A stretch of 8,101 nt of DNA, from assembly GCA_947311745.1 (NCBI GenBank), contig CAMZLT010000221.1, positions 1 through 8,101 on the forward strand. The letters are read 5' to 3'. A model generated the notes under the pieces. The model searched no databases, was not told the DNA's origin, and saw nothing but the letters and a program-made list of their open reading frames with translations. Position 1 is the first letter of the stretch; every line of letters begins with the position of its first letter. Both the position numbers and the translations under genes were made by a program. This DNA is from an uncultured Flavobacteriaceae bacterium. Lineage in GTDB: Bacteria > Bacteroidota > Bacteroidia > Flavobacteriales > Flavobacteriaceae. Shown one piece after another: positions 1 through 6,353 of the stretch.

Positions 1-318
1 AAAATCCGAATTAATATTCCTAATAAAAAAGGAACTATCAAACCAAACCTTTTAGCAGATATTAAAATTAAAGATTACCAAAGCAAAAATGCTATCGTTA
101 TACCAAGTAATCTTGTGCAAATTGACGAAAATGGAAAAACATTTGTCTATACCATCACTAAAAAAGAAAACAGAAAAATAGTTACTAAAAAAATGGTAGA
201 AATAGCAAAGGAATACAATGGAAAAACAGAACTAAAAAGTGGTTTAACCGAAAAAGACATTCTTATTAATGAAGGCTCTAGAAACGTTAGTGAAAATCAA
301 GAAGTTACAACTATTTAA
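1..318 (+). CDS. RND efflux periplasmic adaptor (membrane fusion protein), C-terminal part
   Basis: The reading frame is open from base 1 and ends at TAA 316-318, giving 105 visible residues; the start lies before the window. The opening residues (about 1-24, KIRINIPNKKGTIKPNLLAD and on) and the later IVIPSNLVQIDENGKTFVY stretch look like the beta-barrel end and membrane-proximal domain of HlyD/AcrA-type adaptors, where the 'I-P-x-x-A/L-V' strand is typical. Such adaptors sit in the periplasm, usually lipid-anchored, and connect an RND pump to a TolC-like channel. The gene ends 11 bases before the pump gene, which supports the assignment and co-transcription. The first internal ATG/GTG codons are not real starts, because homologous sequence continues upstream of them. 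The lipoyl and coiled-coil hairpin domains are missing only because of the window edge. Confidence 0.85.
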   Translation, partial: KIRINIPNKKGTIKPNLLADIKIKDYQSKNAIVIPSNLVQIDENGKTFVYTITKKENRKIVTKKMVEIAKEYNGKTELKSGLTEKDILINEGSRNVSENQEVTTI

Positions 319-329
319 ACTACGTACAA

Positions 330-3300
330 ATGAAAAATAAAACAAATGCCATATCCAATTGGGCGATAAACAACAAGGCAACCGTACTAGTTATTACTGC
401 AATTATATTTTTAGCAGGTATTAATTCGTATAATTCTATGCCAAATGAAGCGTTTCCTGAAGTAGTTATGCCAGAGATATTTGTAACCTCAATTTATCCA
501 GGAAACTCCGCTTTAGATATGGAAAAATTAGTTACCAGACCACTTGAAAAAGAAATTAATAAAATTTCAGGTGTAGATAAAATTACTTCTACTTCTAAAC
601 AAGGATTTTCGTCTATTGATATTAAATTTACTTCCGATTTTACACCAGAAGAAGCACTACAAAAAGTAAAAGATAAAGTAGATGTCGTAAAAGCAGACAA
701 AGATTTTCCTAAAGATATGCCAGCAGATCCTGATGTAAGAGAGTTAAACTTGTCAGAAAAAATGCCAATTATGAATGTAAATTTATCTGGTACATTTTCG
801 CTAGATCAATTAAAAAAATATGGCGAATATTTACAAGACGAAATTGAAAAACTACCAGAAATAAGTGGTGTAGACATAAAAGGAATCCAAGATAAAGAAG
901 TAGAAATCGCCATTGATTTAAACAAAATGGAAAGTGTGCAATTAAACTTTAAAAATATTGCCGATGCTGTTAAATTTGAAAACATGACACTATCAAGTGG
1001 TGATTTAAAAGAAAACGGCATGTTGCGAAATGTTAGAGTACTTGGCGAATTTAAAGACCCAAAACAAATTGAAAACATTATCGTAAAAAACCAACACAAT
1101 AATATTGTTTATCTACGAGATATTGCAACAGTTTCTTTTAAAGAAAAAGAAAAGGAAAGTTACGCTCGTGAATTTGGCAAATCGGTAGTAATGTTAGATG
1201 TAAAAAAACGCTCTGGTGAAAATTTAATTATTGCATCGCATAAAATCGATAAAATCATTGCTAAAGCTAAAAAAGAAGTTTTTCCTAAAAATTTAAAAAT
1301 ATCTAAAACAAACGACCAAACGGACAAAACAGTTGCACAAGTAGCTGATTTAGAAAATAATATCATTTTCGGTGTAATTCTAGTAGTTATAATTTTAATG
1401 TTTTTCTTAGGTTTACGAAACGCTTTATTTGTTGGTATCGCAATTCCTCTATCTATGCTATTGTCGTTTATTTTATTAAATTCTTTAGGAATTACCTTAA
1501 ATATGATGGTGCTGTTTGCTCTCGTTTTAGCCTTAGGAATGCTAGTAGATAACGGAATTGTAGTTGTAGAAAACGTGTATCGTTTTATCGACGAAGGCTA
1601 TTCTAATCACGATGCTGCAAAATATGGCGTTGGCGAAGTAGCTTGGCCAATTATTGCCTCAACAGCAACTACCCTAGCAGCTTTTATTCCATTGGGATTT
1701 TGGCCAGGAATTATGGGTAAATTTATGAAATATTTTCCGATAACTTTAATAATGGTTTTATCCTCGTCTTTATTTGTTGCTTTGCTTATAAATCCTGTTT
1801 TAACAGCAATGTACATGAAGGTAAAAGAAAAAGAAGTTAGCTTAAAAAAAGTCGTGTATAAAAGTGCTATTTCTGGTGTAATTGGTGTATTAGTACTCGT
1901 AACAGGATTACATTTCCATAAAGGAGGAATCATTGCCTTAGGAAACCTATTAATTTTATTTGCGATTTTTAATCTTTTATATAAAATTGCTATAAACCCA
2001 GTAATTAATTGGTTTCAAAATGTATTTTTACCAAATTTAGAACGATTATACGAAAAAATATTACGTTTTACTTTACGAGGGAAAAATGCGTATATTACCT
2101 TTATACTTACTTTTGTTTTACTTTTTGTATCTATCGGATTGGTTATTATTTCACCACCAAAAACATTATTTTTCCCAGATAATGAACCTCCACAAATATA
2201 TGTTTATACCGAATATCCTATCGGAACAGATATCGAAAAAACAAACAAACTTACTATTGAATTAGAAAAAAGAATTCAGCAATACCTCAAAAAATACGAA
2301 AAGAATGGTGTAAATTTCTTAGTAAAATCTATTATCGGACAAGTTGGCGAAGGTACTGGCGATCCGCAACAAGGCAACCAAGGAAACACACCAAATAAAT
2401 CACGAATTACTATTGATTTTGTAGATTATGTAGATAGACAAGGTGTTAGCACTCCTAAAATATTAACCGAATTGCGGGATTTGTTAAGCGGTATTCCTGG
2501 TGCAAATATTACAGTTGATAAACGAAAAAGCGGTCCTCCGACTGGTCCGCCTGTAAATATTGAAATTGCTGGTGATGATTACGATGTATTAATTAACACT
2601 GCAAAAGAAGTACAAAGTTTTTTAGCAAGTAAAAACATAAGCGGAATTGAGGAACTAAAACTAGATGTAGAAATTGGTAAACCAGAACTTATCGTAAATA
2701 TAGATAGACAAAAAGCCAATCGTTTAAACGTTAGAACTGGTCAAATTGCCGATGCTTTACGTACTTCCCTTTACGGAAAAGAAATTGCAACCTATAAAGA
2801 TGGCGAGGATAATTATCCGATAAATTTGCGATTAAAAGAAAAATACCGAAATAGTAAAGAAGCACTAATTAACCAAAAAATAACGTTTAGAGATATGCTA
2901 ACTGGTAAAATGAAACAAGTTCCGATTTCGGCAATTGCAACCACCGAAAATAAAACTACTTTTTCGGCTGTAAAACGTAAGGATTTAAGTAGAGTTATTA
3001 GTGTTTACACCAATGTATTAGAAGGCTATAATGCAAATGAAATCGTTGAAAAATCTAAATTAGCACTTAAAAATTTTAAATTACCAAAAGGCTATTCCAT
3101 AAAATTTACAGGTGAACAAGAAGAACAAGCAAAAATGATGGCATTTTTAAGTAACGCCTTACTAATTGCTGTAATATTAATATTTTTGATACTTGTTGCA
3201 CAATTTAATTCGGCAATTACACCAGTAATAATTTCATTATCTGTCGTGTTATCCCTTATTGGTGTATTTTTAGGTTTGGTGATTTTTAAAATGGATTTTA

Positions 3301-3782
3301 TCGTACTAATGACCATGCTTGGAATAATTTCTTTAGCAGGAATTGTAGTAAACAATGCCATTGTACTGATTGATTATATCAACTTATTAATAGACAGAAA
3401 GAAAGAAAAATTCAAAATTAGTAAAGAAAAATATTTGCCTAAAAAATTACTATTTGAAAGTATTGTAGATGCAGGAAAAACTCGTTTACGACCAGTACTT
3501 TTAACAGCAATCACTACTGTTTTAGGATTAATTCCACTTGCATTCGGAATTAATATAAATTTCATTACGTTACTAACCGAATTTGATTCGCATTACTATG
3601 TTGGTGGAGAAAATGTACTATTTTGGGGTCCGTTATCAAAAACCGTAATTTACGGATTAACCTTTGCTACATTTTTAACTTTAGTAATTGTACCAGTTAT
3701 GTACTATATTTTATTTAGAATACAATTGCGAATAAATAAAAAAGATGTAATTTCAATAGATGAAATAAACAAAATGAATTAA
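330..3782 (+). CDS. RND-family efflux transporter permease (AcrB/HAE1-like)
   Basis: This is a complete 1150-residue inner-membrane proton-driven pump, the central part of a tripartite efflux system. The ATG at 330 is followed at once by TM1 (about 17-34), as in AcrB. Two porter-domain halves (about 35-340 and 620-935) alternate with membrane bundles (TM2-6 about 344-496, TM7 about 587-608, TM8-12 about 938-1130). TM4 carries LALGMLVDNGIVVVENVYR, with D407 aligning with AcrB D407 but N408 in place of D408. TM10 carries GIVVNNAIVLIDY, with N1008 where AcrB has K940. R1052 in TRLRP matches AcrB R971. The protein is about 100 residues longer than AcrB. There is an extra hydrophobic pair at about 512-552 between TM6 and TM7, and an insertion at about 1074-1104 (FDSHYYVGGENVLFWGP) before TM12. 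From memory, both occur in other Bacteroidetes RND pumps. The periplasmic loop 672-691 is rich in Gly, Gln and Asn. The substrate cannot be predicted. The gene is co-transcribed with the adaptor upstream and closed by the terminator downstream. Confidence 0.95.
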   Translation: MKNKTNAISNWAINNKATVLVITAIIFLAGINSYNSMPNEAFPEVVMPEIFVTSIYPGNSALDMEKLVTRPLEKEINKISGVDKITSTSKQGFSSIDIKFTSDFTPEEALQKVKDKVDVVKADKDFPKDMPADPDVRELNLSEKMPIMNVNLSGTFSLDQLKKYGEYLQDEIEKLPEISGVDIKGIQDKEVEIAIDLNKMESVQLNFKNIADAVKFENMTLSSGDLKENGMLRNVRVLGEFKDPKQIENIIVKNQHNNIVYLRDIATVSFKEKEKESYAREFGKSVVMLDVKKRSGENLIIASHKIDKIIAKAKKEVFPKNLKISKTNDQTDKTVAQVADLENNIIFGVILVVIILMFFLGLRNALFVGIAIPLSMLLSFILLNSLGITLNMMVLFALVLALGMLVDNGIVVVENVYRFIDEGYSNHDAAKYGVGEVAWPIIASTATTLAAFIPLGFWPGIMGKFMKYFPITLIMVLSSSLFVALLINPVLTAMYMKVKEKEVSLKKVVYKSAISGVIGVLVLVTGLHFHKGGIIALGNLLILFAIFNLLYKIAINPVINWFQNVFLPNLERLYEKILRFTLRGKNAYITFILTFVLLFVSIGLVIISPPKTLFFPDNEPPQIYVYTEYPIGTDIEKTNKLTIELEKRIQQYLKKYEKNGVNFLVKSIIGQVGEGTGDPQQGNQGNTPNKSRITIDFVDYVDRQGVSTPKILTELRDLLSGIPGANITVDKRKSGPPTGPPVNIEIAGDDYDVLINTAKEVQSFLASKNISGIEELKLDVEIGKPELIVNIDRQKANRLNVRTGQIADALRTSLYGKEIATYKDGEDNYPINLRLKEKYRNSKEALINQKITFRDMLTGKMKQVPISAIATTENKTTFSAVKRKDLSRVISVYTNVLEGYNANEIVEKSKLALKNFKLPKGYSIKFTGEQEEQAKMMAFLSNALLIAVILIFLILVAQFNSAITPVIISLSVVLSLIGVFLGLVIFKMDFIVLMTMLGIISLAGIVVNNAIVLIDYINLLIDRKKEKFKISKEKYLPKKLLFESIVDAGKTRLRPVLLTAITTVLGLIPLAFGININFITLLTEFDSHYYVGGENVLFWGPLSKTVIYGLTFATFLTLVIVPVMYYILFRIQLRINKKDVISIDEINKMN

Positions 3783-3793
3783 TATAAATAATG

Positions 3794-3833
3794 TCCTAGC
3801 ATTGTTGTTTGTGGCAATGCTAGGAGTTTTTTT
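3794..3833 (+). terminator. Intrinsic terminator of the RND efflux operon
   Basis: A perfect 11-bp stem, TCCTAGCATTG (3794-3804) with CAATGCTAGGA (3815-3825), encloses a 10-nt loop. It is followed by one G and seven T residues (3827-3833). It begins 12 bases after the permease stop codon, the expected place to end that operon. It also separates the efflux operon from the accessory island to its right. Confidence 0.92.
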
Positions 3834-3878
3834 AAGTTTTTAGAATTCATAAAATTGGGAGTAAACTATTGGGTCAAA

Positions 3879-3917
3879 TATAAAAGTTGGGGAAAAGTTA
3901 TAAAAGTTGTCAACTTT
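3879..3917. repeat. Paired TATAAAAGTTG direct repeats overlapping a palindrome
   Basis: TATAAAAGTTG occurs at 3879-3889 and again at 3899-3909, spaced exactly 20 bp, about two helical turns. The second copy overlaps a perfect palindrome, AAAGTTG-T-CAACTTT (3903-3917). The gene-free stretch 3834-4024 otherwise holds only the element at 3950-4010 and a weak promoter-like match. The arrangement could be a regulator-binding site or a remnant of older inserted DNA. Nothing in the sequence identifies a binding protein. Confidence 0.4.
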
Positions 3918-3918
3918 A

Positions 3919-3950
3919 CTTGTAAATACCAAATAATTAATATAACTTTA
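3919..3950 (+). promoter_or_regulatory. Possible weak promoter for the CoiA-like gene
   Basis: The Bacteroidetes promoter consensus is roughly TTTG, then 17-20 bases, then TAnnTTTG. Here CTTG (3919-3922) is followed after 20 bases by TAACTTTA (3943-3950), one mismatch in each element. It would start transcription near 3957, about 70 bases before the ATG at 4025. The match is poor and the background is A+T rich, so chance is a serious possibility. Confidence 0.2.
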
Positions 3951-4010
3951 CAACAGATTTATATCACGACAATATCGCTCTAGCGAGACTGCGGATATAA
4001 AAACCGTTGT
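3950..4010. repeat. 61-nt nested inverted repeat, attC-like
   Basis: The outer arms are ACAAC (3950-3954) and GTTGT (4006-4010). Inside them, after spacers of 3 and 4 nt, an 8-bp perfect stem pairs TTTATATC (3958-3965) with GATATAAA (3994-4001). CG (3967-3968) and CG (3992-3993) extend this stem past one unpaired A (3966). An inner hairpin TCGCT-CT-AGCGA (3975-3986) caps it. Short outer boxes, an unequal spacer, a main stem with an extrahelical base and a variable tip also describe folded integron attC sites. The right end extended, GTTGTGT (4006-4012), matches the attC R-box consensus GTTRRRY at 6 of 7 positions. No integrase is visible, so a cassette role is inference. A structured 5' leader or a family-specific dispersed repeat are alternatives. 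Confidence 0.55.
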
Positions 4011-4024
4011 GTATCATAAAAAAA

Positions 4025-5104
4025 ATGAAAAACCTCTATGCAAATACTCAATCAAATGGAATTATTCATATAAGTGAAGTTGATAAAAACAATAGAGAAA
4101 AATACTTTTGTTGTAATTGCAAAAATGAATTAATTGCAAGAAAAGGAAAAGTGTATGCTCATCACTTTTCACATAAATCAGATACTAATTGTAGTTATGA
4201 AACATATTTGCACGAAACTGCGAAAAAGATGTTTTATAACAATTATTCTAATGCTTTAAAAAACAATACGCCTTTTTGGTTTGAATATGAAATTGAAAGT
4301 AAATGTAATACTTGTATAAATATAAAAGGTTTGAATATTTCTTGTAATTTATCAAAACAAATTGAAAGATTTGACCTTACAAAAAGGTATGATATTGTAG
4401 AAATGGAAAAAGGACACAATGGCTTTATAATTGATGTTTTATTAAAATCAAGTACATCTGACGATAGTATTTATGTAGAAATTGCCGTAACTCACAAATC
4501 CGAAGATAAAAAAATTGTATCAAAAGCAAAAATATTAGAGTTTAACATTATAAATGAAAATGATTTTAAATTGTTTTCAGATAATCAAATAAAAATTAGT
4601 AAAAAAATAGATTATTATAATTTCAAAAAGGTAAAAAAAGATACAAATTTAAATAATTTAGAATGCAATAGAAAAGTAAGTGCTTTTTTCGTTTATGATA
4701 ATGGAAAAGCAAAAACTTTAGAATTACAAATGAAAGAACTTATGAATAAGATTAATTCGATAAGTTTTAGACATTTTGAAGTTCTTTATAATATCAAAGA
4801 TTTCATTGCAGAAGAAACTTCAGACGATGAATGGGAATTCTATGAAGAAGATTGGAGTGAAGAACACAGAAGAACACATCATAGATCTTTATTTCATAAC
4901 TGTGTTATGAGAGCATCTTATAATGGAATAAATATTAGAAATTGTTTTTCTTGTCGGTTCTTTACACATAATAATAGTGTTTTTGGAATATATCCATATT
5001 TCTGTAAAAAATTAAAATGTGAAATTGAAAACTCGAATGATGGTTATCAGTGTAATAAATTTTGGAGAATAAAAACGCCACACAACAATCAGTATAAGCA
5101 ATAA
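4025..5104 (+). CDS. CoiA-like putative nuclease with terminal cysteine clusters
   Basis: The 359-residue protein resembles the competence CoiA-like family. The N-terminus has a compact metal-binding-like segment, CCNC (C29, C30, C32), then AHHFSH (H46, H47, H50) and YLHETAK (61-67), the usual 'cysteine pair, R-x-G, HF-H, H-x-x-K' order. The central region has RYD (121-123), D137 and EIAVTH (E152, H157) followed by K162-K163, consistent with a PD-(D/E)XK-type nuclease core. A third region has C307-x2-C310, C327, C332 and C343, probably a second zinc site. An acidic stretch (DDEWEFYEEDWSEE) lies before it. No signal peptide or membrane segment is seen, so it is probably cytoplasmic. ATG 4025 is preferred over the in-frame TTG at 4007 because A-rich sequence precedes it and the TTG lies in the GTTGTGT box of the upstream repeat. 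The last nine codons read into the downstream ACACAAC element. Function is unproven; DNA cleavage or processing is inferred. Confidence 0.8.
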   Translation: MKNLYANTQSNGIIHISEVDKNNREKYFCCNCKNELIARKGKVYAHHFSHKSDTNCSYETYLHETAKKMFYNNYSNALKNNTPFWFEYEIESKCNTCINIKGLNISCNLSKQIERFDLTKRYDIVEMEKGHNGFIIDVLLKSSTSDDSIYVEIAVTHKSEDKKIVSKAKILEFNIINENDFKLFSDNQIKISKKIDYYNFKKVKKDTNLNNLECNRKVSAFFVYDNGKAKTLELQMKELMNKINSISFRHFEVLYNIKDFIAEETSDDEWEFYEEDWSEEHRRTHHRSLFHNCVMRASYNGINIRNCFSCRFFTHNNSVFGIYPYFCKKLKCEIENSNDGYQCNKFWRIKTPHNNQYKQ

Positions 5105-5134
5105 TGGCTATTTGCTAACTTCAAAGTTAGTTTT
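5080..5134. repeat. Partial attC-like element at the 3' end of the CoiA-like gene
   Basis: ACACAAC (5080-5086) is the exact reverse complement of GTTGTGT at 4006-4012, so the gene lies between inverted copies. The following bases, ACAACAATCAGTATAAGCAATA and on, share the start ACAACA and a TATA...CAATA order with the upstream element (ACAACAGATTTATATC, then ACGACAATA). A hairpin, CTAACTT-CA-AAGTTAG (5115-5130), occupies the position of the inner stem. No right-hand GTTGT partner is found before the end of the convergent gene at 5296, so this copy is incomplete or decayed. Confidence 0.4.
5115..5134 (+). terminator. Weak hairpin-plus-T terminator candidate after the CoiA-like gene
   Basis: CTAAC (5115-5119) pairs with GTTAG (5126-5130) around a 6-nt loop, and the arms can extend to seven pairs with a 2-nt loop. 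Four T residues (5131-5134) follow. It starts 11 bases after the TAA stop. The stem is short and the T-run brief, so termination may be inefficient; the hairpin may instead belong to the repeat element. Confidence 0.3.
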
Positions 5135-5263
5135 GTAAAACGAAGTTCCGCAAAATTTTTCAAATTTTACCATATTATTTTTGAACAGAAAAAATTCAAA
5201 AAATTATTTATCAAACTATTTTAATAATTCCAAAACATTCTTTAAAATTAAAAAAATTTAGAC

Positions 5264-5277
5264 ATATACCAATATAT
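5264..5277 (-). terminator. Very weak terminator candidate for the receptor-lipoprotein operon
   Basis: Read on the minus strand, ATATA-TTGG-TATAT forms a 5-bp A/T-only hairpin about 20 bases past the lipoprotein stop. A T-rich run (AAATTTTTTTAATTTT) follows a few bases later. The stem has no G-C pairs, so this is only a candidate. The intergenic stretch 5105-5295 shows no strong terminator on the minus strand. Confidence 0.15.
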
Positions 5278-5295
5278 AGACTAGTCGTAAAAAAA

Positions 5296-6351
5296 CTATT
5301 CCTGAAAAACAATACTACCTGAAACAATACCAGTTGTAATTGTTTTTTCTAAACTCAAATTTTCTAGATTATAAATAAAAAGAGTACCTTCTTCGTTATA
5401 GTTCCCTGCATCGGTTACATATAATTTATTACTATGTGCTTTCATGGCATAAAAATTACCTTCTATATTTTCTACAGGATTTATAAGTGATGAAGCATTG
5501 CTATTAATAGAAAAAGTATGTATTTCATTATCTAAATTATAATACAAAGTCTGATTATCTAATGTTAAATGTAACGGATGTTTATTTGTAGGAAACTCAA
5601 AACTTTCAAGTATAGAAGTGTTATTCATTTTTAATAATTTTCCATTTGTTTCTAACGGAGCATAACTAGGAAAACCAGCACATAATATCCAAATAGTATT
5701 TTGATTATCTTGTAAAATATCTACAGGGAAATCGCCAATTGTTATCGTGTTTGCAGTAGTGTTATCGTTTAAATTTAATATAAATAGTTTGTTATTAAAG
5801 TGCCATCCTCCTTGTAAAAGCACATATAATTTATTGTTAGCTAGTAACATTTTTTCAGGACCTTCTCCTACAGGAATTGTAGTAATTAATTCAAACGTAG
5901 ATAAATTAATAACCGAAATAAAATCGTCGTTTGGATCTGGAGCGTTTCCCCAATTAGAAACATATCCAATATTTCCTTTTGCAACAAAATACCTAGGATT
6001 ATTAATAAAATCGCCTTCAATTGTTGCAATATGTTCCATAGAATACCTATCCGTTACAGTAATTTTATGCGAATTATTAGCCACAATATACGCACGATTT
6101 TCATGAAAATACATCGATTGTACAATATTACCCAAATATTGATTATTTACATTTTGATACACGTTTTGTTCTAGGGTTTCAAAATCGTTACTTACAAAAG
6201 TTAGTGTTCCTGTCCCATTATTAAAAGGCCCTTCGTTAGTTATAAAAAAACCGTTATCGTATCTACCAAGCGAATCTACAGAGTCGTTACTTTTACAGGA
6301 AAAATGCAATAATAACAAGATTAAAATACTTGTTTTAAAAATTATTTTCAT
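5296..6351 (-). CDS. Beta-propeller surface lipoprotein, DUF5074/YncE-like (possibly BtuG-like)
   Basis: The 351-residue protein starts at ATG 6351 with a lipoprotein signal: K2 and K6, a hydrophobic core ILILLLLHFS, and probable lipidated C19. The following KSNDSVDS is polar and somewhat acidic, which could favour surface export in Flavobacteria. The mature part has an NGFFITNEGPFNNGTGTL segment (about 33-50) typical of DUF5074-like proteins. It then has repeated beta-strand units with the pattern 'x-N-x-L/A-Y-V/I' (RAYIV 86-90, IGYVSN 128-133, KLYVLL 174-179, LYYNL 269-273, KLYVTD 309-314), as in six- or seven-bladed propellers. Its start is two bases after the TonB-dependent receptor's stop, implying translational coupling. 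In Bacteroides, BtuG propeller lipoproteins bind vitamin B12 and cap BtuB. The same role is inferred here from fold and context, not shown. A receptor-associated propeller for another ligand is the main alternative. Confidence 0.85.
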   Translation of the reverse strand: MKIIFKTSILILLLLHFSCKSNDSVDSLGRYDNGFFITNEGPFNNGTGTLTFVSNDFETLEQNVYQNVNNQYLGNIVQSMYFHENRAYIVANNSHKITVTDRYSMEHIATIEGDFINNPRYFVAKGNIGYVSNWGNAPDPNDDFISVINLSTFELITTIPVGEGPEKMLLANNKLYVLLQGGWHFNNKLFILNLNDNTTANTITIGDFPVDILQDNQNTIWILCAGFPSYAPLETNGKLLKMNNTSILESFEFPTNKHPLHLTLDNQTLYYNLDNEIHTFSINSNASSLINPVENIEGNFYAMKAHSNKLYVTDAGNYNEEGTLFIYNLENLSLEKTITTGIVSGSIVFQE

Positions 6352-6353
6352 AA

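Noticed and set aside
494..3565. Several minus-strand open frames of 60-110 codons within the RND genes
   Set aside because: All lie inside the permease gene, show no domain or leader, and are expected shadows of a long A+T-rich coding region.
4007..4024. TTG start adding six residues (MCIIKK) to the CoiA-like protein
   Set aside because: The TTG lies within the GTTGTGT box of the upstream repeat. The ATG at 4025 follows an A-rich leader and opens directly onto family-like sequence.
4895..4909. CATAAC-TGT-GTTATG palindrome within the CoiA-like gene
   Set aside because: A six-bp arm inside coding sequence is expected by chance and has no neighbouring signal.
5178..5202. TTTTTGAA/TTCAAAAA inverted repeat with 9-nt loop as a bidirectional terminator
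   Set aside because: The stem has only one G-C pair and no proper T-run directly follows on either strand. It is likely chance in A+T-rich DNA.
5279..5286. 8-bp palindrome GACTAGTC ten bases past the lipoprotein stop
   Set aside because: It is short, has no loop or T-run and no partner copy in the window. No function can be argued from it.
5747..6106. 119-codon open frame on the + strand opposite the lipoprotein gene
   Set aside because: It is antisense to a well-supported lipoprotein, has no recognisable domain, and its composition mirrors the opposite strand.
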